Below are positions 1 to 5,832 of a stretch of 19,235 nt of DNA, in pieces; position 1 is the first letter of the stretch, and every line of letters starts with the position of its first letter. Made by a program: the position numbers and the translations under genes. Below the pieces are notes generated by a model, which saw only the letters and a program-made list of their open reading frames with translations, was not told the origin of the DNA and ran no database searches. Origin of the DNA: Clostridiales bacterium UBA4080. GTDB lineage: Bacteria; Bacillota; Clostridia; Lachnospirales; Vallitaleaceae. The stretch covers positions 1 to 19,235 of the forward strand of contig DFYO01000058.1 in NCBI GenBank assembly GCA_002381865.1, written 5' to 3'.

Positions 1-106
1 CTGTTACAAATAGTCTTAACACCAATGCACATACCAAGCCTAAAACACCAATTGAAATAATTACCTCAACTAAAGTAAAGCCAAAGCTATTTTCCCAGCG
101 TTTCAT
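1..106 (-). CDS. Type IV prepilin / pseudopilin, N-terminal part (cut by window edge)
   Basis: This is the first 35 codons of a prepilin; the rest lies beyond the left edge. The start reads MKRWENSFGFTLVEVIISIG, a textbook class III signal: prepilin peptidase would cut between Gly9 and Phe10, methylate Phe10, and leave Glu14 as the conserved Glu5 of the mature pilin. A hydrophobic helix follows. The ATG overlaps the TGA of the upstream gene as ATGA, which suggests translational coupling, and GGAGGTGG lies just before it. It is the last visible gene of a minus-strand operon that includes a GspF/PilC homologue, so it is probably a minor pilin of a type IV pilus or competence pseudopilus. Whether it is a major or minor pilin cannot be told from the fragment. 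Confidence 0.88.
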   Translation of the reverse strand, partial: MKRWENSFGFTLVEVIISIGVLGLVCALVLRLFVT

Positions 107-612
107 CTTGCCACCTCCGCTTTAAAGCTCCTTATAGCAATGCTATCAGTAATATTAGTAGTTTTATTATTATATTCATAAGCAAGTTTTACTATTAATA
201 AATTCTCGTTCAAGCTAACCTTAAAGTCCTTAATATCAGCAACTTTATTACTCAAATTAATGGTTGGCTTTGTTTTAACATCTGTATAGCACTCCCACAA
301 AGCATCCTTATATGGGAAAATATAGGTTATATAACCCTCCTCTGAATCAGTATGCACTATTACTAGAGCAGCCTTACCCTCCACAGCATTATCTTGAACG
401 GTAATTTTCCCTTGTACATCATTTTGCTTTACTCGCATTTTAATAAAAGAAAGAGCAATCCTTGCATTTTCTTCCTTTTCCTTATGTGCAATTATTGAAT
501 TATAGCTTTTATTTCCAGCTACAATAATCAACGCTATTGAAACAGCAAATACAATAAGCAAAAGCAAAACCAGAACGGATTCAAAGGAAACATTAATTTT
601 TCTTTTCTCCAT
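103..612 (-). CDS. Pilin-like bitopic membrane protein of the pilus operon, unknown function
   Basis: A 169-residue protein with a short basic N-terminus (MEKRKINVSFES), one hydrophobic helix at about residues 13-33, and an extracytoplasmic domain with predicted helix then strands. The architecture is that of a pilin, but no Gly-Phe-Thr-Leu-x-Glu cleavage site is present, although a Glu (residue 11) sits at the start of the helix. It may belong to the DUF4860 group that I recall beside clostridial pilus genes; I cannot confirm this. I chose the ATG at 612, preceded by AGAGGAG at good spacing, over a longer frame starting at 675 that would run deep into the upstream gene. It overlaps the gene before by 20 bp and the prepilin after by 4 bp, so it is firmly part of the pilus operon. 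Confidence 0.75.
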   Translation of the reverse strand: MEKRKINVSFESVLVLLLLIVFAVSIALIIVAGNKSYNSIIAHKEKEENARIALSFIKMRVKQNDVQGKITVQDNAVEGKAALVIVHTDSEEGYITYIFPYKDALWECYTDVKTKPTINLSNKVADIKDFKVSLNENLLIVKLAYEYNNKTTNITDSIAIRSFKAEVAR

Positions 613-937
613 GATTTGAGCTCCTCTTTTTGATATAAACCTTAATGTCAGGCATAATATTGGATGCAAATACATTATAAGAATAGAAATATTTATCTTC
701 GTCTAAAATCAATCCATAATTAGTTTCTAGATATTTTAAATCAGCAGGATAGCTGCCTTCGGTTGCATAGCACTGCTGTGCATATTTCTTTATGGTAGCT
801 TCAATTCTTTCAATGCTTTTTTCGTAGTTTTTCTCAGTATAATGGAGTATTGTTGGAATAGATATTGTAAGAATTATTATTAGTAATGTTAATGCCGTTA
901 CAAAGCTAATAATATTTGCCTTAAATTTTATATGCAT
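593..937 (-). CDS. Small pilin-like membrane protein without a prepilin cleavage motif
   Basis: A 114-residue protein with a short basic N-terminus, a hydrophobic helix at about residues 9-31, an amphipathic helical stretch (about 36-54), and a small C-terminal domain containing the phrase CYATEGSYPADLKYL, which resembles the soluble part of Gram-positive pseudopilins. The N-terminus (MHIKFKANIISF) has no Gly-Phe-Thr-Leu-x-Glu peptidase site. It has an excellent Shine-Dalgarno sequence (GAGGAGGG, 941-950). It lies 62 bp after the GspF/PilC gene and overlaps the next gene. By position it corresponds to the small pilins that follow comGB in Bacillus comG operons. The membrane topology is clear; the role as a minor pilus component is inferred from its neighbours. 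Confidence 0.72.
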   Translation of the reverse strand: MHIKFKANIISFVTALTLLIIILTISIPTILHYTEKNYEKSIERIEATIKKYAQQCYATEGSYPADLKYLETNYGLILDEDKYFYSYNVFASNIMPDIKVYIKKRSSNHGEKKN

Positions 938-987
938 TTTAACCCTCCTCTTAAATACTTGATTCTAATACAGCATTCAAACCCTCC
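934..987 (-). repeat. Duplicated ribosome-binding-site/start segment (two 15-bp near copies)
   Basis: On the minus strand, GGAGGGTTTGAATGC (973-987) and GGAGGGTTAAAATGC (934-948) match at 13 of 15 positions and are offset by 39 bp. The downstream copy is the real start of the pilin-like gene. Confidence 0.6.
965..976 (-). other. Three-codon ORF (M-L-Y-stop) with a strong ribosome binding site
   Basis: In the gap between the GspF/PilC gene and the 114-residue pilin-like gene, a GGAGGG Shine-Dalgarno is followed by ATG CTG TAT TAG. The ribosome-binding and start segment (973-987) is a 13/15 copy of the one used by the downstream gene (934-948), 39 bp away and in the same frame. It may be a decaying duplicate start or a translation-modulating mini-ORF. 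A TTG in another frame could give a nine-residue peptide from the same site. Confidence 0.35.
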
Positions 988-999
988 GGGAGATATATT

Positions 1000-2052
1000 C
1001 TATCCAATTGAATTCATTATGGATATTACCGGAAGGACAACTGATACTAAAATTATTCCTACAATAATAGAAAGCAGTAATATTAATAGGGGCTCAATTA
1101 CAGTGGTTAATCTTTTTAAATTATTGTCTAGCTCCACTTCCATTACAACTGCTGCTTTTTCTAAAGTATTGTCTAAATGCCCAGTATGCTGAGCAATTGA
1201 TATTAGCTTAATTAATACCCAGGGGAAAAGCTCTAAATCTTCAATAACCTTATCTAGTTCATCTCCTTTTTTAAGCGAACTAATTGCAGTTTCCAGCTTT
1301 TCTTCAACATACAAATTGTTCATAACTGGTTTGATTAATTCCATAGCATAAATAATATCCACACCGCTTTTTATAAGTATTGATAGATTTCTAGAAAATC
1401 TTGTTGCGGTATAAGCTGAAACAATCTGTTTTTGTATAGGCAGTCTAAATTTGAGCTTATCAAAAAAATATCTGCCTTTTATTGTAGTTTTATATAAGCT
1501 GATTAACGCAAATCCAATAATTGCTGTAATAATAATAATCAGCAGATTATCACTTACAAAGGATGATATTTGAAGTATTACAAATGTTAAAAAAGGCATT
1601 GTACCACCCAGTGATTCTAATACCTCATTAAACATTGGAAGTATCTTAACAACCAACAGTATAACAACTCCAAGCATTAGCAACGATAATAATAAGGGAT
1701 AAGACATCGCCGACTTAATCTTATTTTTGGTTTCCATTTCTTTTTCTAGGGAATCGGCAATTTGGTCTAGTACACTAACCAGGCTTCCACTTTTTTCACC
1801 AATATCAATCATATTAATAAAAAAATCTCCTAGCTTTTCTTTATGCTTTTTAAATGCTTCTCTTAAGGTTGCTTGATTTTGTATATCTTCAAGAACATCA
1901 GATATTAATAGCTTGAGTTGATTACAGTTGGTTTTATCTGAAATCGACTGTAATCCATCATGTAAGGAAAGTTGCGAATTAATAATTAGAGATAGCTGCC
2001 TTGCAAAAACAATAAGTTCTTCCTTTTCAATAAGACACTTGTTTTCTCTCAA
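1000..2052 (-). CDS. Type II secretion / type IV pilus platform protein, GspF/PilC/ComGB family
   Basis: A 350-residue inner-membrane platform protein that in type IV pili and the ComG pseudopilus anchors the assembly ATPase and organises pilin extraction. It has the usual tandem T2SSF repeats, at about residues 13-138 and 215-340. Each carries its conserved turn: GEKSG at 85-89 and the equivalent AQHTGHLD near 287-294. Hydrophobic segments at about 117-138, 165-186 and 318-346 fit the family's three-helix topology, and the length is normal. The start is TTG, chosen because AAGGAGGT sits 8 bases before it and no ATG is better placed. It begins 24 bp after the MetF-like gene and precedes the pilin-like genes. 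No pilus ATPase is in this window, so an ATPase must be encoded elsewhere. The family is certain; competence pilus rather than another type IV pilus is an inference. Confidence 0.93.
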   Translation of the reverse strand: MRENKCLIEKEELIVFARQLSLIINSQLSLHDGLQSISDKTNCNQLKLLISDVLEDIQNQATLREAFKKHKEKLGDFFINMIDIGEKSGSLVSVLDQIADSLEKEMETKNKIKSAMSYPLLLSLLMLGVVILLVVKILPMFNEVLESLGGTMPFLTFVILQISSFVSDNLLIIIITAIIGFALISLYKTTIKGRYFFDKLKFRLPIQKQIVSAYTATRFSRNLSILIKSGVDIIYAMELIKPVMNNLYVEEKLETAISSLKKGDELDKVIEDLELFPWVLIKLISIAQHTGHLDNTLEKAAVVMEVELDNNLKRLTTVIEPLLILLLSIIVGIILVSVVLPVISIMNSIG

Positions 2053-2076
2053 TCCTATTACCTCCTTATTTCCAAA

Positions 2077-2817
2077 CTATTTGAAGATACTATCCAAATA
2101 TTTCTTAAGGTCAGTTTGTATTGGCATTAGATACGCCTTCTTATTTTTATTTTTCAGAAAATCTAAAGCTTTTTTAGTAAACTCGGCATTCCATTCTAAA
2201 TTCGGAGCAAATCCTTTTGGAAATATAACATTATTCTTTTCGTTCCAATAATTCATTGAGCTATTAGACAGTACTGGAGATAATCCAAAAAAAGTATTAG
2301 TATTTTCAAGCATTTCTTCATATAGCTCTAATAATCTTAAATCAAAAAATGGTTGTGTGAAGAAAGCATCTGCTCCAGCCTCTAACTTTCTGTTTGTATA
2401 TTCTATTTCGTTTTTTATACTGTCTCTATATTGGTCAATGGCACAATAAACCTTTATATCAGGCAGCTCCTGTTTGAATTTTTTAACTATATCTATTGTA
2501 GTAGTATTGTATATAACTCTATTTTTATCTGCAGGCGGATCCCCTGCTAATACAAGAACCTCTTTTATTTTATTATTAACTAGAATATCTTTCATTGGTA
2601 ATGGCTTCGATAAATCAAGGTCAATAGCTCTTATATGCGGGATTGCTCTGTCAAAATAAGCTTTAGCAATAGCACAGCCTTCCCAGCTTCTAATTGAAAA
2701 TCTAATCAATTCTGGAATATTAATCGCATTAATTTCTTTATAATAATCCTTTACCAAGCTTAATTCTTCTATAAGTTGTTCTTCGCTGTTAGGAACAAGC
2801 TCTAAGGAAATCTCCAT
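2077..2817 (-). CDS. metF: Methylenetetrahydrofolate reductase, MetF family
   Basis: A flavin-dependent TIM-barrel enzyme that interconverts 5,10-methylene- and 5-methyl-tetrahydrofolate, supplying methyl groups for methionine synthesis or the Wood-Ljungdahl branch. Landmarks known from the E. coli enzyme are visible: the catalytic Glu (E6 in ISLELVP), the PHIRAID strand (near 60-66), the flavin-contacting Asp (D93 in LVLAGDPP), and Gln155 in the FFTQPFFD strand. At 246 residues it is shorter than the roughly 290 of MetF. The start is supported by TGGAGGT just upstream. It leads the operon that continues 24 bp later with the GspF/PilC gene, an unexpected pairing. No other folate gene lies nearby, so its pathway (methionine or acetyl-CoA) is undecided. 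Related F420 or archaeal-type reductases share the fold but fit less well. Confidence 0.85.
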   Translation of the reverse strand: MEISLELVPNSEEQLIEELSLVKDYYKEINAINIPELIRFSIRSWEGCAIAKAYFDRAIPHIRAIDLDLSKPLPMKDILVNNKIKEVLVLAGDPPADKNRVIYNTTTIDIVKKFKQELPDIKVYCAIDQYRDSIKNEIEYTNRKLEAGADAFFTQPFFDLRLLELYEEMLENTNTFFGLSPVLSNSSMNYWNEKNNVIFPKGFAPNLEWNAEFTKKALDFLKNKNKKAYLMPIQTDLKKYLDSIFK

Positions 2818-2868
2818 GTTGTTACCTCCATACTGTGATATATTTAAAAGATAACATATTTATATCTT

Positions 2869-2896
2869 ATTGTAAAATAATTTAGCTATATTGCAA
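2869..2896 (-). promoter_or_regulatory. Candidate promoter of the metF-pilus operon
   Basis: On the minus strand, TTGCAA (2891-2896) and TACAAT (2869-2874) are spaced by 16 bp, about 50 bp before the metF start. An alternative TATAAT at 2903-2908 lacks a good -35. Confidence 0.4.
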
Positions 2897-3027
2897 TGTA
2901 AGATTATAAAAAAGTGTTTTTTTACTACTGCTCATTTCCATGACATCCTCTCTTTCTAATCGTTCTAAAAGTAGAGTTCTCCATTTTCACAATAAAAAAC
3001 CTTGCCTTAAAATATAAGATATAGCTA

Positions 3028-3057
3028 TTGACGTTTTGTTTGTTGGAATTATATAAT
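3028..3057 (+). promoter_or_regulatory. Sigma-A-type promoter of the RqcH gene
   Basis: TTGACG (3028-3033), an 18-bp spacer and a perfect TATAAT (3052-3057) precede the gene by 36 bp. It diverges from the metF promoter region. Confidence 0.7.
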
Positions 3058-3063
3058 ACATTT

Positions 3064-3077
3064 GCAGGATATCCTGC
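3064..3077. repeat. 14-bp perfect palindrome at the predicted transcription start of rqcH
   Basis: GCAGGAT-ATCCTGC is a perfect inverted repeat starting 6 bp after the -10 box, where transcription should begin, and 3 bp before the ribosome binding site GGAGG. It could be an operator or a 5' end structure; no known motif is recognised. Confidence 0.45.
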
Positions 3078-3092
3078 GCAGGAGGTAATCTA

Positions 3093-4838
3093 ATGGCACT
3101 TGACGGAATTGTACTATCAAATATTGTACATGAATTAAACACTCTTTTAATAGGTGGCAGAATTGATAAAATATCTCAGCCTGAAAAGGATGAAATAATA
3201 CTTAATATACGAAACAATAGAAGTAGCTATAAGCTTTTGCTTACTTCTCAAGCAAGCTTTCCCAGAATTCATCTAACCCTTGCACAAAAAATCAGTCCTC
3301 TTACTGCTCCTAGTTTTTGTATGCTATTAAGAAAGTATTTAAATAATGCAAAAATTATCCAAATTAACCAGCCTATGCTAGAACGAATAGTCGAAATAAA
3401 GCTTGAGCATTTAAATGAGCTTGGGGATTTATGTGAAAAAACACTTATAATTGAAATAATGGGCAGACACAGTAATATTATCTTATGTGATGAAAGTCGA
3501 AAGATTTTAGATAGTATAAAGCATGTAAATGCTCAGATGAGCTCAGTTAGAGAAGTGTTTCCAGGAAAAGAATACTTTTATCCGCCTAATCAAGAAAAAA
3601 TTTGCTACGATGAAATAAAAACTATGGATAGTTTAATAAATATAATTAATAAGCCTATGGAGGTTCAAAGGGCAATTTATACTTCTATTATTGGTTTTAG
3701 TCCACTTATTGCTGAAGAAATATGTTATATCTCAGATGTTGAAAGCAAAAAGCCTTATCATGAGCTTGATTTCGAAGAGGTTTCTACTCTTTATAATAGC
3801 TACAATACTATATTAAAAAGGATTTCTAATAAAGAATTTTATCCGTTGGTATATATTGGAGAAGATAATAAATACGAGGATTTTTATGCCTTCCCTCTCT
3901 CAGTATATGGAAAGGTATCAACCAAGGCTTTTGATTCCATAAGCTATTTAATGGATACTTTTTTTGAAAAAAGAACTAACGATAGCAGAATATCACAAAA
4001 ATCTGCAGATATTAGAAAGCTAGTTCAAAACAATTTAGAAAGATGTCTAAAAAAGCTTGAGCTTCAGTTAAGACAGCTTCAGGATACAGAAAACCGTGAG
4101 CAATATAAAATTAAGGGTGAATTAATACATTCTAATTTATATCAGATTCAGAAGGGGCAACCCAAGGTTAAGGTTTATAATTACTATACAAACCAAGAAG
4201 AAGAAATCCTTTTGGATGTTAACCTTACTCCAATACAAAATGCTCAAAAATACTATGCAAAATATAATAAAAAGAAACGTACTCTAACTGCACTTACAGA
4301 GCAAATTGAGCAGACAAAAAAAGAGCTAAACCATCTGGATTCCATTAGACACAGTCTTGAATTAGCTATTTCAGAGGATGATATTTCGCAAATCAAGTCT
4401 GAATTAATGGCGGCTGGTTATATAAAATACAAAAAAACAAAGGCACATAGGCTTACAAAAAAATCTGACCCCATACATTATATTTCAAGTGACGGTTTCC
4501 ATATTTATGTAGGAAAAAATAATTTGCAAAACGAAGAGCTTTGGATGAAGCTTGCTTCTGGCAACGACTGGTGGTTTCACGCAAAGGATATAGCAGGCAG
4601 TCATGTTATTGTTAAAGCTGAGGGTAAAGAGCTTTCTGATAGAACTTTTGAAGAAGCTGCCTCTCTTGCAGCTTATTACAGCAAAGCCAAAAACGATACC
4701 AAGGTAGCTGTTGACTATACTCTTAAAAAGAATTTAAAAAAGCCAAATGGTTCCCCTCTTGGCTTTGTAATATATCATAGTAATTATTCAGTTTTTATAT
4801 CTCCTAGTGAAAATAGCTTAGAAAAACAATCTGATTGA
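3093..4838 (+). CDS. rqcH: NFACT family ribosome quality control protein RqcH (formerly FbpA, fibronectin-binding)
   Basis: RqcH binds stalled 50S-peptidyl-tRNA complexes and recruits tRNA-Ala so that C-terminal alanine tails mark the nascent chain for degradation. The 581-residue protein has the family layout: NFACT-N at about 1-180 (MALDGIVLSN start; EIMGRHSN), a helix-hairpin-helix region near 185-240, two long coiled-coil arms (about 303-350 and 383-430) and the NFACT-R domain from about 455, with the NDWWFHAKDIAGSHVIVK signature. The length is near the roughly 570 of the Bacillus protein. Two oddities: the near-invariant Asp-Arg needed for tailing in Bacillus (D97-R98) is Glu97-Arg98 here, and the usual Ala-Lys-Pro-Gly close to the C-terminus reads Ser-Pro-Leu-Gly. 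The ATG is preceded by GGAGGT. Its 3' end lies 4 bp from the convergent holA gene. Confidence 0.95.
   Translation: MALDGIVLSNIVHELNTLLIGGRIDKISQPEKDEIILNIRNNRSSYKLLLTSQASFPRIHLTLAQKISPLTAPSFCMLLRKYLNNAKIIQINQPMLERIVEIKLEHLNELGDLCEKTLIIEIMGRHSNIILCDESRKILDSIKHVNAQMSSVREVFPGKEYFYPPNQEKICYDEIKTMDSLINIINKPMEVQRAIYTSIIGFSPLIAEEICYISDVESKKPYHELDFEEVSTLYNSYNTILKRISNKEFYPLVYIGEDNKYEDFYAFPLSVYGKVSTKAFDSISYLMDTFFEKRTNDSRISQKSADIRKLVQNNLERCLKKLELQLRQLQDTENREQYKIKGELIHSNLYQIQKGQPKVKVYNYYTNQEEEILLDVNLTPIQNAQKYYAKYNKKKRTLTALTEQIEQTKKELNHLDSIRHSLELAISEDDISQIKSELMAAGYIKYKKTKAHRLTKKSDPIHYISSDGFHIYVGKNNLQNEELWMKLASGNDWWFHAKDIAGSHVIVKAEGKELSDRTFEEAASLAAYYSKAKNDTKVAVDYTLKKNLKKPNGSPLGFVIYHSNYSVFISPSENSLEKQSD
4736..4766 (-). 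terminator. Intrinsic terminator for the holA transcript, inside the 3' end of rqcH
   Basis: Read on the minus strand, AAAGCCAA pairs with TTGGCTTT (8 bp, 12-base loop: 4759-4766 with 4739-4746), and the T-run continues through 4736. It lies about 80 bp after the holA stop, antisense to the rqcH coding sequence. Confidence 0.6.
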
Positions 4839-4842
4839 TTAT

Positions 4843-5832
4843 TTACTGACTATATTTAATTATAATCATTTCTAAGCCTATTTCTGAATTAATTCGGCCT
4901 GTTTTTATCTTTGTTTCAATATCAAGGCACTCTCTGAGTGCTTTTTTTAATTGCTCTGGCGTGAATTTATTGCCCTGCCTAATGCTTTTATCTATTACAA
5001 AGGGCGGAAGCTTAAGCCTTGAGGCTATATCCTTTCTGTTAAAATTTTTATTCTGCATTAACTTTACCTGAAGCAGTACTCTGAATTGTCTAGAAAGCAT
5101 ATATAAAATCCTGGCTGGCGGCTCCTTTAGTACAATCAAATCTTGAAATAAAGCTAGTGCTCTTTGTCTTTTACTTGAGCCCATGCATTCAACCAGCTCA
5201 AATATTCTATTTTCTACACTTTTAGAGCACAAGCTATCAATATCCTCAATTCGCACTACACTATCTGCCTTTAAATAGGAAGATAGCTTGGCAATTTCAT
5301 TATTAATATGCTCAAGCTCAAAGCCTACAGAGTATATCAGATGAAGGGCTGTAGCTTTGTCAATTTTAATATTATCCTTTCCAAGAGAATTCGCTATATG
5401 CTGAACCAGATCCTCCTCTGCTTGCTTTTCAAATTCAAAGGTATTACTGTCCTTTAATAATTTTTTATAAAGCTTGGCTCTTTTATCAACTTCGTTTTCA
5501 ACTATAATCATTACAGTAGTTGAAGGAATATTTTCAATTGCTTCTAGAAGCTTTTCAGCTTTAGTTGCATTTTTTTTCAAAAACAAACCCATATCCTTTA
5601 GTACCAAAACTCTTTTATCAGATAAAAAGGGTAAGGTTTCTAAGGCATCAATAACTTTTTCTATTTCAGAAATACCTTCAAAAACATCTTGATTCATAAG
5701 TGAATCTGCTCCGTTTAAGATTGTTTTAACAGTCTTTTCTAAATAAATCCCTAAAACATATCTTTCCTCTCCAAAAAAAAGCAGTACTCCATCTAATGCA
5801 TTTTCTTTTATTCTCTTTTTTAATTTTTGCAT
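4843..5832 (-). CDS. holA: DNA polymerase III delta subunit
   Basis: HolA is the clamp-loader subunit that opens the beta sliding clamp. The 329-residue protein has the family's usual length and begins with the expected LLFFGEERYVLG strand of the N-terminal AAA+-like domain. LVLKDMGLF near residue 75 and the helical C-terminal collar domain (about 210-329, ending GLEMIIIKYSQ) also fit. Its ATG lies inside the end of comEC (13-bp overlap), with GAAGGG upstream, so it is probably translationally coupled. comEC followed by holA is the same order as in Bacillus subtilis (comEC, yqzM, yqeN). The last ~100 bp also carry, on the opposite strand, the predicted rqcH terminator. Confidence 0.95.
   Translation of the reverse strand: MQKLKKRIKENALDGVLLFFGEERYVLGIYLEKTVKTILNGADSLMNQDVFEGISEIEKVIDALETLPFLSDKRVLVLKDMGLFLKKNATKAEKLLEAIENIPSTTVMIIVENEVDKRAKLYKKLLKDSNTFEFEKQAEEDLVQHIANSLGKDNIKIDKATALHLIYSVGFELEHINNEIAKLSSYLKADSVVRIEDIDSLCSKSVENRIFELVECMGSSKRQRALALFQDLIVLKEPPARILYMLSRQFRVLLQVKLMQNKNFNRKDIASRLKLPPFVIDKSIRQGNKFTPEQLKKALRECLDIETKIKTGRINSEIGLEMIIIKYSQ
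4924..4948 (+). terminator. Intrinsic terminator for rqcH, inside the 3' end of holA
   Basis: GCACTC-TCT-GAGTGC (4927-4941) forms a perfect 6-bp stem, extended by A-U and G-U pairs, and is followed by seven T (4942-4948). It starts about 90 bp after the rqcH stop and overlaps the coding strand of holA, where it encodes part of KKALRECLD. Confidence 0.75.

Noticed and set aside
932..1192. Open reading frame on the plus strand opposite the GspF/PilC gene
   Set aside because: It has no ribosome binding site and overlaps a gene with clear family motifs on the other strand. The other antisense frames within rqcH-like, comEC, holA, comEA and permease genes were rejected for the same reason.
2909..2922. 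A-run/T-run inverted repeat (AAAAAA-GTG-TTTTTT) upstream of metF
   Set aside because: It is made only of A-T pairs in an AT-rich intergenic region, and no gene ends there to need a terminator.
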